From positions 310,001-374,000 of the forward strand of contig NZ_JAHPYF010000001.1 of the NCBI RefSeq assembly GCF_019041915.1: a stretch of 64,000 bases of DNA, read 5' to 3'. Position numbers and translations under genes: made by a program. The notes beneath the pieces were generated by a model, which was not told the DNA's origin, made no database searches, and saw nothing but the letters and a program-made list of their open reading frames with translations. Source of the DNA: Collinsella sp. MSK.8.10. GTDB lineage: Bacteria > Actinomycetota > Coriobacteriia > Coriobacteriales > Coriobacteriaceae. Shown piece by piece: positions 24,930 through 34,419 of the stretch. Position 1 is the first letter of the stretch, and each line of letters begins with the position of its first letter.

Positions 24930-26954
24930 CTACATCAAGTTGCAAACAGCCGCCGCGAAGGCAACGGGGTCCTCGGGGAGGATGCCCTCGACCAGCAGGG
25001 CCTGATCGTAGAGCAGACCAGAGTACTGCTTGATCTTGTCGGCGTCGCCTGCCTTCTGGGCAGCGACAAGCTTGTCAAAGACCGGGTGCTTGGCGTTGAG
25101 CTCGAGCACGCGTTGGCTCTTGGGCATGCCGTCGGGCGCGCCCTCGGGTCCCTTCTGGAGCACCTTCTCCATCTCGAGCGAAAGTGGGCCCTCGGTGGTG
25201 ATACAAGCGGGGGCATCGGTCAGGCGCGCGGAGACGGCGACTTTCTCGACCTTGTCACCGAGCGCCTCCTTCATAGCGCTAAAGAGGTCCTCGTTCTCCT
25301 TGGTGGCGTCCTCGGCCTCCTTCTTCTCGTCCTCGGTCGCCAGGTCAAGATCACCGGTCGCAACGTTCTTGAGCTCTAGATGACGATCCTCGACCTCGGG
25401 CTCGGCACCATCGGCAACTGCCTTCTCGGCAGCCTCGCGAGCAGCGTCATCCTCGTAGACCTTGGGCATATCGGCAGCCACGTACTCACGCATGGCCTGG
25501 AAGGTGAACTCATCCACGTCCTGCGTCAGCAGCAGTACATCGTAACCGCGGTCGAGCACGCCCTTCACGACGGGCATCTTGGTCAGGCGCTCGCGCGAAT
25601 CGCCGGCGGCATAGTAGATTGCCTTCTGGCCCTCGGGCATGCCCTTGGCATACTCGGCAAGGGTGATCATCTTCTGCTCCTTGGCAGACCAGAACAGCAG
25701 CAAGTCGGCGAGCTCGTCGGCCTTCATGCCGTAGCTCGAGTAGATGCCGTACTTAAGACCGCGACCAAAGTTCTCAAAGAACTTCTCGTATGCCTCGCGG
25801 TCGTTGTCGCGCATGTCCTCGAGATCGGCGGTAATCTTCTTCTCGACACGCTTGGCAATGGCCTTGAGCTGACGGTTCTGCTGCAGCGTCTCACGCGAAA
25901 TATTGAGCGTCACGTCGGCAGAGTCCACGACACCGCGCACAAAGTTGTAGTAGTCGGGCAGCAGGTCGTCGCACTTCTCCATAATCAGCACGTTGGAGCT
26001 ATAGAGCGCCAGGCCCTTCTCGTAGTCCTTGCTGTACAGATCGAACGGGGCGCGACCCGGCACAAACAGCAGTGCATCGTACTCAAGTGTACCCTCGGCA
26101 TGGAAGCTAATAGTGCGCGCGGGATCGTCAAAGTCGTGGAACGTGGACTTGTAGAACTCGTCGTAATCCTTCTGCTCAACGTCAGAGCTGCGCTTTTTCC
26201 AGATCGGCGTCATGGAGTTGATGGTCTCGAGCTCCTGATAGTCCTCGTACTCGGGCTTGTAGTCGTCGCCGGCGTCCTCAGGCTTGGGCTTCTGGCGGCT
26301 CTTGGTCACCATCATCTGAATCGGGTAGCGCACATAGTTGCTGTACTGCTGAATCAGGCTCTTGAGGCCCCACTCGGTCAGGAAGCGATCGTAGGTCTCG
26401 GCCTCGCCGTCGGCGTCGAGCTTCTCGTTCTCGCGCAGCGTCAGGATGACATCGGTACCGTGCTCAGCACGCTCGCCATCCTCGATGGTGTAGCCCTCAA
26501 GACCGTCGGACTCCCAAACGTGGGCGGCCTCCTCGCCGTAAGCGCGGCTGACGACCTTCACGTGGCTGGCGACCATAAAGGCGGAGTAGAAACCCACGCC
26601 AAACTGACCGATGATGTCGACATCGGAACCCTGTTGCTTGGCGTTCTCGGTCTTAAACTCCTCGGAGCCGGAATGGGCGATGGTGCCCAGGTTGCGCTCG
26701 AGCTCCTCGGCGGTCATGCCGATACCGTTATCCGAAATAGTGATGGTACGGGCATCCTTATCAAAGGAGACACGGATGGCCAGGTCGCCCTGGTCGAGTT
26801 TGACACTCGGATCCTGAAGGCTCTTAAAGTTGAGCTTGTCGACGGCATCGCTCGCGTTGGAGATAAGCTCGCGCAGGAAGATTTCCTTATTGGTGTAAAT
26901 GGAGTTGATCATGAGGTCGAGCAGTTTTTTGCTCTCGGTCTTAAATTGACGCAT
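24930..26954 (-). CDS. htpG: Molecular chaperone HtpG (Hsp90)
   Basis: ATP-dependent cytosolic chaperone. 674 residues, slightly longer than the usual 620-640. The N-terminal ATPase domain shows EIFLRELISNASDAVDKL, the ATP-lid motif SDNGIGMT, and GQFGVGFYSAFMVA. The middle domain contains NISRETLQQNRQLKAI with the catalytic arginine region. A charged stretch at about 510-580 (EDDAAREAAEKAVADGAEPE and following) looks like an insertion before the C-terminal dimerisation domain and explains the extra length. GAAAGGA precedes the ATG. I saw no CIRCE or HspR repeat in the 200-bp upstream gap. Confidence 0.96.
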   Translation of the reverse strand: MRQFKTESKKLLDLMINSIYTNKEIFLRELISNASDAVDKLNFKSLQDPSVKLDQGDLAIRVSFDKDARTITISDNGIGMTAEELERNLGTIAHSGSEEFKTENAKQQGSDVDIIGQFGVGFYSAFMVASHVKVVSRAYGEEAAHVWESDGLEGYTIEDGERAEHGTDVILTLRENEKLDADGEAETYDRFLTEWGLKSLIQQYSNYVRYPIQMMVTKSRQKPKPEDAGDDYKPEYEDYQELETINSMTPIWKKRSSDVEQKDYDEFYKSTFHDFDDPARTISFHAEGTLEYDALLFVPGRAPFDLYSKDYEKGLALYSSNVLIMEKCDDLLPDYYNFVRGVVDSADVTLNISRETLQQNRQLKAIAKRVEKKITADLEDMRDNDREAYEKFFENFGRGLKYGIYSSYGMKADELADLLLFWSAKEQKMITLAEYAKGMPEGQKAIYYAAGDSRERLTKMPVVKGVLDRGYDVLLLTQDVDEFTFQAMREYVAADMPKVYEDDAAREAAEKAVADGAEPEVEDRHLELKNVATGDLDLATEDEKKEAEDATKENEDLFSAMKEALGDKVEKVAVSARLTDAPACITTEGPLSLEMEKVLQKGPEGAPDGMPKSQRVLELNAKHPVFDKLVAAQKAGDADKIKQYSGLLYDQALLVEGILPEDPVAFAAAVCNLM

Positions 26955-27154
26955 GTGCAGTCCTTTCGCGCTACCCCTGCCCGCAAAAACGGCCCGGTTG
27001 CCCGAGCCGCATCGCAGACCTGCTATGTTCAGACTTAGATTTTATAACCTATTAGCGCGCATATATACATACGGAATCGAAAAACTGTATGTTGGAACAC
27101 CCATGCGTCGATTGCCAAGGAGTGTCCCCAGCTGCCGGCAGAAAAGGAACGTCC

Positions 27155-27655
27155 CTATCTGTCGCCTAGCAGTTTGGCCATCCAGGCATGGGGCTGGCCT
27201 TCGTCCTCATAGTCCACCGGCGCAATCTGTGTGTAGCCCGCCTTGGTATAGAGCGGCAGCACGTACTCCTGTGCATGCAACTTTATGAGCTTGGCGCCGG
27301 CATCGCGCGCAGCAGCTTCGCTGGCTTCGACAATCTTGCTTGCCAGACCGCGACGGCGCATGGTGGACAGCACGGCGACGCGCCCCATAATATAGGTCTC
27401 CCCCGCTGCGACGCCTTCGTCCAAGTCGCACGCCGGCGAAACCGGAGCCTCTGCATCTGCCGCGCGCTCCAGTTCCTCGGGAAACACGCGCGAGCAGCCG
27501 GTGAGCTCGCCGTCCACGTACAGCGTCACGTGGATGCAAGTCTGCGCCTCATCGATAGCGTCGAATTCGCTCTCGTAGCCTTGCTCGTCCATAAAGACGG
27601 CGCGGCGCACCAGCGCCGCGTCCTCAAAGCAACCCGTCTTAAGTTGAATATCCAT
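27155..27655 (-). CDS. GNAT-family N-acetyltransferase
   Basis: 166 residues from the ATG at 27653-27655, preceded by GAAGGGGTGG. The acetyl-CoA pyrophosphate-binding motif A is recognisable in GRVAVLSTMRRRGLASKIV, and the C-terminal LPLYTKAGY is typical of the fold. Sequence style is close to ElaA-like acetyltransferases; the acceptor is unknown. It lies 39 bp after the cpsB-like gene on the same strand and could be the last gene of that operon. Confidence 0.82.
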   Translation of the reverse strand: MDIQLKTGCFEDAALVRRAVFMDEQGYESEFDAIDEAQTCIHVTLYVDGELTGCSRVFPEELERAADAEAPVSPACDLDEGVAAGETYIMGRVAVLSTMRRRGLASKIVEASEAAARDAGAKLIKLHAQEYVLPLYTKAGYTQIAPVDYEDEGQPHAWMAKLLGDR

Positions 27656-27694
27656 AGCCACCCCTTCATTCGACACGAACGTTAGGGACAGATT

Positions 27695-28345
27695 TTAGCG
27701 AAAATGAGCTCCGCGCACGCTAAACTTCGCGCGAGCCTTCGCCAGACAGTCGTAATGACCCACGTTATGGGCATCGCTCGCGATGAAGCTGTACAGGTTC
27801 TGATCGAACAGGCGCTGTGCCGGCTTTTTCTCGCGACCAAAGCGACCGCCGGCAATAAAGTCCGCCGAAGCCTGCAGCTTGCAGCCCATATCGACCAGGC
27901 GCTCCGCCACGCTTACATCCTTTTGAACCGCACGATAGCGCTCAGGATGAGCGATGATCACCTGGTAGCCACGGCACTGCAAATCGTAAATCGTGTTCTC
28001 GTACTCTCTAAACGCATACGCATCGGCATGCGTCGAAAGCTCGAGCAGAAACTCGTTGGTCCCATCGAAATGCAAGTGCTCCGCGGCATCGATACCAAGC
28101 TCAACGAGCTTTCGATGGTTGACCTCGAAGCCCATCTGGAGCGGAAAACCGTCAGCGTTATCGCGCAGCAGCTCAAAGGCATCCCACATCTTGTCGTAAT
28201 CAAAATAGGGATCACGGCAGTGAGGAGTGCAAACAATTCTGGTTACACCAGCCCGCTTGGCAGCCTCGAGCATCGCCAAGCTCTCATCGAGATCGGCGGC
28301 GCCGTCGTCTACACCCGGCAAGATATGGCAATGAATGTCACGCAT
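27695..28345 (-). CDS. cpsB: CpsB/YwqE-type PHP-domain protein-tyrosine phosphatase
   Basis: 216 residues with PHP metal-binding motifs: MRDIHCHILPGVDDG at the N-terminus, VCTPHCRDP, IAHPERYRA and FIASDAHNVG. These metal-dependent phosphatases dephosphorylate the tyrosine cluster of the partner kinase CpsD and so control capsule or exopolysaccharide assembly. It is 17 bp downstream of cpsD in the order cpsC-cpsD-cpsB, the common regulatory triad. No polysaccharide synthesis genes are nearby. Confidence 0.88.
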   Translation of the reverse strand: MRDIHCHILPGVDDGAADLDESLAMLEAAKRAGVTRIVCTPHCRDPYFDYDKMWDAFELLRDNADGFPLQMGFEVNHRKLVELGIDAAEHLHFDGTNEFLLELSTHADAYAFREYENTIYDLQCRGYQVIIAHPERYRAVQKDVSVAERLVDMGCKLQASADFIAGGRFGREKKPAQRLFDQNLYSFIASDAHNVGHYDCLAKARAKFSVRGAHFR

Positions 28346-28362
28346 AGGTCAGCCTTAATCAA

Positions 28363-29100
28363 CTAAACGTTTGCTCGGTTGGTGAAGATGCCCTTTTTGG
28401 AAGTCCCCTGATCGTCGGAGCCCTTCTTCACCTTCTTACCGTCCTTGGTGTAGTAGGAGTAGTAGTACTCGCTGGTCTCGGTCTCGCAGTAGTTCATAAC
28501 GGTACCGATGAGCTTGACCTTCTCGGACTTTTTTAGCTGACCGATGGCGTTGAGCGCCTCCTCGCGCTTGGTGAAATCCTCACGCACCACGAACAGCGTG
28601 CCGTCGGTCAGGCTGGCAATCTCGGCAGCATCGATGAAGGTGCCGACCGGGGGAGCATCAAAGATGACGTACTGGAACTTGGCGGACAGCGCCTTTACCA
28701 GCTTGGCAAAGCGGTGAGAGACGATGATGTCGGCAGGATTGGGAATATGCGGCTCGGCATCGAGGAAGTAGAAGTTCTTCTGACCCGTCTCGACAATTGC
28801 CTGGTCAATGGAGATCTGCTCGGAAAGGACCGCATAGAGTCCGCCGCGCGAACGAACGCCGAGCATATCGGAAAGGGACCTGCGGCGCATATCGGCCTCG
28901 ACCAGAAGCACGGACTTGCCGCTCGTGGCGATTGCCTGAGCAAGGTTAATGGAAACCGTAGACTTGCCCTCGTTGGGAATCGAGGAGGTAACGGTGATGG
29001 TGCGAATGGGGTCGTCCACGCTCGCAAAGCGGATGTTGGCCAGAAGGGTCTTGGCGGCATTCTGTACAACGAGTTTATCGGTGTTCTTTGCCTTAGCCAT
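28363..29100 (-). CDS. cpsD: CpsD-type bacterial tyrosine kinase
   Basis: 245 residues. BY-kinase motifs in order: Walker A SSIPNEGKSTVSINLAQA, Walker A' VLLVEADMRRRSL, and Walker B VIFDAPPVGTF. The C-terminal tail carries the autophosphorylated tyrosine cluster SEYYYSYYTKDGKK. Activity normally requires the cytoplasmic end of the membrane partner CpsC, encoded 2 bp upstream. Together they regulate polymer length and export of a surface polysaccharide. The final residues are basic (KKVKKGSDDQ). Confidence 0.92.
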   Translation of the reverse strand: MAKAKNTDKLVVQNAAKTLLANIRFASVDDPIRTITVTSSIPNEGKSTVSINLAQAIATSGKSVLLVEADMRRRSLSDMLGVRSRGGLYAVLSEQISIDQAIVETGQKNFYFLDAEPHIPNPADIIVSHRFAKLVKALSAKFQYVIFDAPPVGTFIDAAEIASLTDGTLFVVREDFTKREEALNAIGQLKKSEKVKLIGTVMNYCETETSEYYYSYYTKDGKKVKKGSDDQGTSKKGIFTNRANV

Positions 29101-29102
29101 GC

Positions 29103-29759
29103 CTATTTACCACCTTTCATAGCCGGAATTCGGCCAACAACGGGAATGCCCAGGAGCTCTTCTGCCTCTTCGGCACCGCGGATGCGGGTGTTGAGCATGT
29201 CTGCCAAAACGACATAGGCAACTGCGATAAAGATGCCCGCGAGGAACGCGACAGCAACGTACAGCATACGCTTGGGACCGCTGGGGGCTTCGGGGGTCTT
29301 AGCCTCGTCGATAACGTTGATGCTCTGGGCAGCGCCGACGTTCTGAGCGACCGTACTCACCGAGCTGGCCATGGCCTTTGCGACCTTAGCCGTCTCCTTG
29401 GCATCGGTGCCGGTAACCGAAAGCGTAATGACACGCGTGGTGGTCTCGGAGGAAACAGACACCTTGTAGTCATCCAGATCGGTGAGGCCCAGTTCATTGG
29501 CTGCGCCGCTCTTAACGCTATCACTATCCAGCAGCGTGGCGATATCGTTGGAAAGCATCTGACTCGCCGAGAGATCGTTGTAGCTCATCTGACCGCTATC
29601 GTCGGTCTTGGCGAGAATGTACATGCTCGTCGTCGCGGTATAGGTGTTGTCCATCGCAACGAAGGACACGATGCCCATGGCGATCGCGCAGACCACCGGA
29701 AGGGTGATGACCAGCTGAAGGTGCTTCTTCAGCAGCTGGAACAGTTCGAGAAGGGTCAT
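29103..29759 (-). CDS. cpsC: CpsC/Wzz-type chain-length regulator and kinase adaptor
   Basis: 218 residues with a transmembrane helix at each end (about 15-35 and 163-185) and an extracellular alpha/beta middle, the polysaccharide co-polymerase layout of Firmicutes and Actinobacteria. The short cytoplasmic tail after the second helix (MLNTRIRGAEEAEELLGIPV) is the segment that activates CpsD. First gene of the triad; the roughly 195 bp upstream contain its promoter and the terminator of the phoR-like gene. Confidence 0.88.
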   Translation of the reverse strand: MTLLELFQLLKKHLQLVITLPVVCAIAMGIVSFVAMDNTYTATTSMYILAKTDDSGQMSYNDLSASQMLSNDIATLLDSDSVKSGAANELGLTDLDDYKVSVSSETTTRVITLSVTGTDAKETAKVAKAMASSVSTVAQNVGAAQSINVIDEAKTPEAPSGPKRMLYVAVAFLAGIFIAVAYVVLADMLNTRIRGAEEAEELLGIPVVGRIPAMKGGK

Positions 29760-29900
29760 GCAGCTTGCCTTTCATTTCCCCAGTTCGGATTGACAAAACT
29801 GTCCGTATGTTATCGCATCTTTTTACCGAGACCAAACTCTATACATAAGAAACAGGCTCTCCTGTAAAAATGTCGGAAGCAATCGTAAAATTGTACAACA

Positions 29901-29929
29901 ACGCCGCACCCGAAAGTCAAATGCGGCGT
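29901..29929 (-). terminator. Probable terminator of phoR
   Basis: ACGCCGCA (29901-29908) pairs with TGCGGCGT (29922-29929). On the minus strand it is followed by TGTTGTACAATTTT, a weak U-rich tail. It lies 25 bp past the phoR stop codon. Confidence 0.6.
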
Positions 29930-29954
29930 CTGCATCAATATCTATGTTGTATCG

Positions 29955-31379
29955 CTATGCGAATGGCTCGTCCTGCCGTATGGGAAACGTCACCGTAATG
30001 GTGGTTCCCACGCCCAACTCGCTCGACAAATCGAGCGTGGCGTGATGATACAGGGCCGCATGCTTGACAATTGCAAGCCCCAGACCGGTTCCGCCGCGCG
30101 CCTTGGACCTACTCTTGTCCACGCGATAGAACCGCTCAAATACCTTGCCCTGTTCTTCAGGCGCGATACCGATTCCCGTGTCGGCGACCGCAAGGAACGG
30201 ATGGCCTTCGTCGTTGGTGCCGCACTGCAGCGTAACCGTACCGCCGGGTCGATTGTAGCGGATGGCGTTGCTTGCCAGATTATAGATGAGCTCGTCAATC
30301 AAGCGCGACACGCCCTCGATGACCACAGGCTTGGTCTCATGACTTATCGTCACATTCGCCTGACGGGCGACCTGTTCAAGACGCTGCTCGACCGCGTAGA
30401 TGGCACGCGAGAGCTCAATAGGCTCCGTGGAACCAATGGGCACCGCCTCGCCCTCAGTTGCACGCTCGGCCTCGTCCAAGTTAGACAGCGTAAGGATATC
30501 GTTGACAAGCGCTGCCAAGCGGCCCGCCTCACGATAGATGCGACCGCCAAAGTTGCGCAGGTCGCCCTCGCCCTCGACCATGCCGTTTGCGATGAGCTCG
30601 GCATAGCCCGAAATCGCCGTAAGCGGCGTCTTGAGCTCATGGGTGATATTCGCCGTGAACTCGCGGCGCATACGGTCGTTGTCCGCTAGCACCGCCATTT
30701 GGCGCTTGAGTTCCTGGCGCTGCGACTCGATACGCTCAAGCATGGGGACCATCTCGGCATAGGCGTGCTCATAGCTACGGCGTGGGTGGTCCAAATCCAC
30801 CTCTTGCAACGGCGCGATGATGGCACGGGACTCGCGGCGCGCCATAAAAAACGAGAGTACCGCACCCGCTGCTGCGATAAGCAGCATCGGCGCCACCATC
30901 GACAGCAAAATCGCCGCAACGCCAGGCTGGGCCTGCGCCAAGCGGACAACCTGGCCGTTATCAAGGGCGACGGCGCGATACAGCATAATCTCGTCGAGCG
31001 TAGAGCTTGCGCGCTCCGCGGAACCCGAACCACTCTCAAAGGCCTCGATGACCTCGGGGCGATCGCCATGGTTGGGCAGTGTGGAAGGCGACGCCTCGTT
31101 GTCGTAGGCAACCGATCCATCCTTGTTAATCAGCGTGATGCGCAAGTCCTCTCGATCGAGGCTACGCAAGAACGGGATGGGCTCCTGCTGCTCGTCGAGG
31201 GCGGCAGCAATGAGCTCGGTTTCTTGCGCCAGATTGGCACTCGTGGCATCCGCCAAGGTGTTTTGCACAAAGAACGCACCCAGCACCGTAAACGCCACGA
31301 TAACCGCCATGGCGCAGACAAAGATCGTCACAAAAACGCGGTGCGACAGCGTATGTTTTCCCTGGGGGGCGAAGACCAC
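29955..31379 (-). CDS. phoR: PhoR-like sensor histidine kinase
   Basis: 474 residues from a GTG at 31377-31379, with GGAGGAGTAACCC upstream; the stop codon of the response regulator is inside that spacer. Two transmembrane helices (about 17-38 and 157-180) flank an extracellular domain of about 115 residues. The H-box is FTANITHELKTPLTAISGY, the N-box NLASNAIRYN, and the G-boxes DTGIGIAPE and GGTGLGLAIVKHA. With the PhoB-like regulator and pstB immediately upstream, control of the phosphate regulon is the likely job, although no phoU is here. Confidence 0.88.
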   Translation of the reverse strand: MVFAPQGKHTLSHRVFVTIFVCAMAVIVAFTVLGAFFVQNTLADATSANLAQETELIAAALDEQQEPIPFLRSLDREDLRITLINKDGSVAYDNEASPSTLPNHGDRPEVIEAFESGSGSAERASSTLDEIMLYRAVALDNGQVVRLAQAQPGVAAILLSMVAPMLLIAAAGAVLSFFMARRESRAIIAPLQEVDLDHPRRSYEHAYAEMVPMLERIESQRQELKRQMAVLADNDRMRREFTANITHELKTPLTAISGYAELIANGMVEGEGDLRNFGGRIYREAGRLAALVNDILTLSNLDEAERATEGEAVPIGSTEPIELSRAIYAVEQRLEQVARQANVTISHETKPVVIEGVSRLIDELIYNLASNAIRYNRPGGTVTLQCGTNDEGHPFLAVADTGIGIAPEEQGKVFERFYRVDKSRSKARGGTGLGLAIVKHAALYHHATLDLSSELGVGTTITVTFPIRQDEPFA

Positions 31380-31382
31380 GGG

Positions 31383-32111
31383 TTACTCCTCCGATGCGGT
31401 GGCCGCGGTGTCGTCACCTTCGGCACCATCACCGGCAGAAGGCTCGGCCAAGCGGTAGCCCACGCCGCGCACGGTCTCGATGGCGCTGGCATGCTCGCCC
31501 AGTTTTTGGCGAAGCGTCTGCACGTGCACGTCAACGGTGCGCGAACCGCCGTCGAAGTCCCAGCCCCACACGCTCTGCAGCAACGACTCGCGGGTAAAGA
31601 CCACGCCGGGCTTGCGCATGAGGTACTCGAGCAGGTCGAACTCGCGCAGGGTGAGCTTAAGCGACTCGCCGGCAACGGTCACCTCACGATGGCTGGGCGA
31701 GAGCACAATGTCGCCCACGCTGAGCACATCGCTTGCCTGTTTGACCATGCCGCCGCGACGCAGCAGTGCGCGGCAGCGGCTGGCGAGCTCCATGAGCGAA
31801 AACGGCTTAGTCAGGTAATCGTCGGCACCGCCATCGAGCGCCATCACCTTGTCGAGCTCGGTATCCTTGGCGGTAAGCATCATGATGGGCACCGTCGCCG
31901 TCAGGCGATCGGCACGCAGTCGACGCATAATCGCCAAGCCATCGGTATCGGGCAGCATGATGTCGAGCAGGACGGCATCGGGTACCCGTCGCGCCACGGC
32001 AGCCTTAAACTCACCGTCGCACGAAAAGCCTTCGGCCTCAATCCCCTGCTTGCGCAGCGCATAGACCGTCAAATCCCTGATGTTGTCATCGTCCTCGACG
32101 TAATAGATCAT
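31383..32111 (-). CDS. phoB: PhoB-like OmpR-family response regulator
   Basis: 242 residues from the ATG at 32109-32111 (AAAGGGG 7 nt upstream). The receiver domain has the acidic pocket VEDDD, the phospho-acceptor aspartate in VLLDIMLPDTDG, and the KPF lysine. The C-terminal winged helix ends in RTVDVHVQTLRQKLG, typical of OmpR/PhoB proteins. It sits between pstB and phoR, all on the minus strand with small gaps, which supports the phosphate assignment. Confidence 0.9.
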   Translation of the reverse strand: MIYYVEDDDNIRDLTVYALRKQGIEAEGFSCDGEFKAAVARRVPDAVLLDIMLPDTDGLAIMRRLRADRLTATVPIMMLTAKDTELDKVMALDGGADDYLTKPFSLMELASRCRALLRRGGMVKQASDVLSVGDIVLSPSHREVTVAGESLKLTLREFDLLEYLMRKPGVVFTRESLLQSVWGWDFDGGSRTVDVHVQTLRQKLGEHASAIETVRGVGYRLAEPSAGDGAEGDDTAATASEE

Positions 32112-32175
32112 GTTGAACCCCTTTGCGGCCGGCATGACCGCATCTTAACCCTAAAGGTACCTTTACTAGATGGTA

Positions 32176-33051
32176 TCAGCCAAAACGCCCCGTCAAATAA
32201 TCCGCCGTGCGCGGATCGGTCGGATTCTTGAAGAGTTGCGCGGTGGGCGCGTGCTCCACCAGCTCACCCAGCAAAAAGAATGCGACCGAATCGGAGATAC
32301 GCGCCGCCTGCTGCATATTGTGCGTAACGACCACGAGCGTGCAGGTCTCTTTGAGCTCGCAGGCCAGCTGCTCCACCACCAGCGTCGACACAGGGTCGAG
32401 TGCCGAGGTCGGCTCGTCCATCAGCAGAATGTCGGGCTGCACGGCAAGTGCGCGGGCGATGCACAGACGCTGCTGCTGGCCGCCCGAAAGACTCAGACCC
32501 GACTCTTTGAGCTTGTCCTTGGCCTCGTCCCACAGGGCGGCGCGTCGCAGGGAATCCTCGACCAGCCCATCCAGCACAGCGCGATCGCGCACGCCCATGC
32601 CGCGCGGCCCATAGGCGACGTTGTCGTAGATGCTCATGGGAAACGGGTTGGGGCGCTGGAACACCATGCCCACGCGCTGGCGCAAACGGCAGATGTCGTA
32701 ATCGCCCAGGATATCTTGACCATCGAGCGCAATCTTGCCCTCGATGCGGCAATCCTTGATGCCGTCGTTCATGCGGTTAAAGCAGCGCAGCAACGTGGAC
32801 TTTCCGCAGCCCGAAGGCCCGATGAACGAGGTGATCTGCTTGTCGCGGATCTTGATATTCACGTCCTTGAGCGCATGATGGTCGCCATAGAACAGGTCGA
32901 GGCCCTCGACATCGATGCGCGTCGGCGAGGCGGCAAGATCCTCTGCCGTGGGGCGAGTCGCATCCCCAACCTCGCGCTCGTGCGCGGCCTCGGCCTGCGC
33001 TTTCATGAGTTCTTCAAGCTCCGTGGGCTCCACAGCCGCAGCAGCCGTCAT
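32176..33051 (-). CDS. pstB: Phosphate ABC transporter ATP-binding protein PstB
   Basis: 291 residues from the ATG at 33049-33051, with TGGAGG 8 nt upstream. Walker [10 protein letters not shown], signature LSGGQQQRL and Walker [12 protein letters not shown] are intact. The family-specific [19 protein letters not shown] identifies PstB. There is an extra N-terminal tail of about 45 residues, rich in Ala and Glu, before the ABC domain. The other subunits (pstS, pstC, pstA) are not adjacent; upstream is an unrelated histidine kinase. They may be elsewhere in the genome. Confidence 0.93.
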   Translation of the reverse strand: MTAAAAVEPTELEELMKAQAEAAHEREVGDATRPTAEDLAASPTRIDVEGLDLFYGDHHALKDVNIKIRDKQITSFIGPSGCGKSTLLRCFNRMNDGIKDCRIEGKIALDGQDILGDYDICRLRQRVGMVFQRPNPFPMSIYDNVAYGPRGMGVRDRAVLDGLVEDSLRRAALWDEAKDKLKESGLSLSGGQQQRLCIARALAVQPDILLMDEPTSALDPVSTLVVEQLACELKETCTLVVVTHNMQQAARISDSVAFFLLGELVEHAPTAQLFKNPTDPRTADYLTGRFG

Positions 33052-33154
33052 ACCGCATACCTCCACATCGATATCAATTCAGCAGTATCGATAGTAGGAA
33101 TCGCGGCTCATATGCACGTGAGCGCATTGTCAAGTGTTTGTAAGGGCACACTGG

Positions 33155-34393
33155 CTATGCGGCGGGCAGCTCGATGGTGAATATCGTGTGTTCGGGCGTC
33201 GATTCACATGCAACGGTACCGCCGTGCGCGCATACGATCTCCTTGGCGATGGCAAGCCCCAGTCCAGCGCCGCCGCGATTGGTCGCACGCGCCGCATCCA
33301 GGCGATAGAACTTCTCAAAGATCACCTTGAGCTTTGCCTCAGGGATGGGATCGCCCTGATTGATAAAGCGCACGCGCACGCCACCGCCGTCCCGGCGTCT
33401 GGCCTCGATCGTGATGGTCGAGCCCTCATAGCTATAGGCAACGGCGTTTTTCATGATGTTGTTGAACACGCGAGCCATCTTGTCGCCATCCACGAGCACC
33501 GTCAGGTCCTCGCGAATATCAACTTGGGCTTCCTTATGCTGCTCGTTGAGGATGGGATAGAACTCGTCAGCCACCTGAGCCAGCAGCAACCCCAGATCAA
33601 CATAGCCGCGCGTGAGCACGATATCGTGGAAGTCAAAGCGCGTGATATCGAAGAACTCTTCGATGAGTGCATCGAGCCGGTGTGCCTTGTCGAGAGCCAC
33701 GCCCGTAAAGTGCGCACGTTGCTCAACCGGCAGCTCAGGAGCCTCTTGCAGCAGCGAAAGATAGCCCACCACACTGGCAAGCGGGGTGCGTAGGTCATGT
33801 GCCAAGTACGTGACCAAATCGTCCTTGCGATGCGACTCGTCACGCAGAGCTTGCTGCACCTTGCGCTCACGGTCACGCACGCGGTTAAGGGCGCCCTCGA
33901 CCTCCAAGAAGTCGCCGTCAATGTTGTCCCAGGTGTCGGGGTGATCGATCAGGCGATCTTGAATACGAGCGGCCAGCACACAATCGGCATGCTGCTCGCC
34001 CTGTTCGTAGCCCTGGTAGTACAGGGCGCGGCCGCACAAGAACAGCACGCACGCGGCAAGCGCCAGCACAAAGCCAAGCATGTTGAATACAAAGCCGGCA
34101 TCGAACAGCACCGGCCCTTCGATGCCGCCGAGCGCCATGGCGCCAATCGCCAACGTCATGGCCCACGCGGCGCCGCCAATCACCATGCAGCGGCGCACGA
34201 TCTCAAATCGATCGATCAGCAAAAAGCCGACAAGCAGCACCGCCAAGATTCCAGCGATGTTGTCGATGCCAATCAGCAGCAGGCTCAGCAAAAAGAGCAG
34301 CACCGTTGCAAGCGCGCGGTTGTCGACGACCGACCTCACGTATTCAAAGAGCCGATCGGGCACCTCGAACGCTTGTCTATCGTCTTTTGTCAT
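33155..34393 (-). CDS. VanS-like sensor histidine kinase
   Basis: 412 residues from the ATG at 34391-34393, with GAGGATC upstream; the frame is open further back, but that part overlaps the response regulator. Four or more hydrophobic segments (about 22-120) form a membrane sensor with almost no extracellular domain. The kinase core has an H-box (LAHDLRTPLASVVGYLSLL), an N-box (NNIMKNAVAYS) and a G-box (NRGGAGLGLAIAKEIV). This HDLRTPL pattern is typical of the VanS group. It is paired with the OmpR-type regulator 26 bp upstream. Confidence 0.85.
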   Translation of the reverse strand: MTKDDRQAFEVPDRLFEYVRSVVDNRALATVLLFLLSLLLIGIDNIAGILAVLLVGFLLIDRFEIVRRCMVIGGAAWAMTLAIGAMALGGIEGPVLFDAGFVFNMLGFVLALAACVLFLCGRALYYQGYEQGEQHADCVLAARIQDRLIDHPDTWDNIDGDFLEVEGALNRVRDRERKVQQALRDESHRKDDLVTYLAHDLRTPLASVVGYLSLLQEAPELPVEQRAHFTGVALDKAHRLDALIEEFFDITRFDFHDIVLTRGYVDLGLLLAQVADEFYPILNEQHKEAQVDIREDLTVLVDGDKMARVFNNIMKNAVAYSYEGSTITIEARRRDGGGVRVRFINQGDPIPEAKLKVIFEKFYRLDAARATNRGGAGLGLAIAKEIVCAHGGTVACESTPEHTIFTIELPAA

Positions 34394-34419
34394 ATCAAGA
34401 TCCTCACAAGCGAAAAGCG

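Noticed and set aside
26955..27154. Possible CIRCE or HAIR heat-shock operator before htpG
   Set aside because: No TTAGCACTC or CTTGAGT inverted pair is present.
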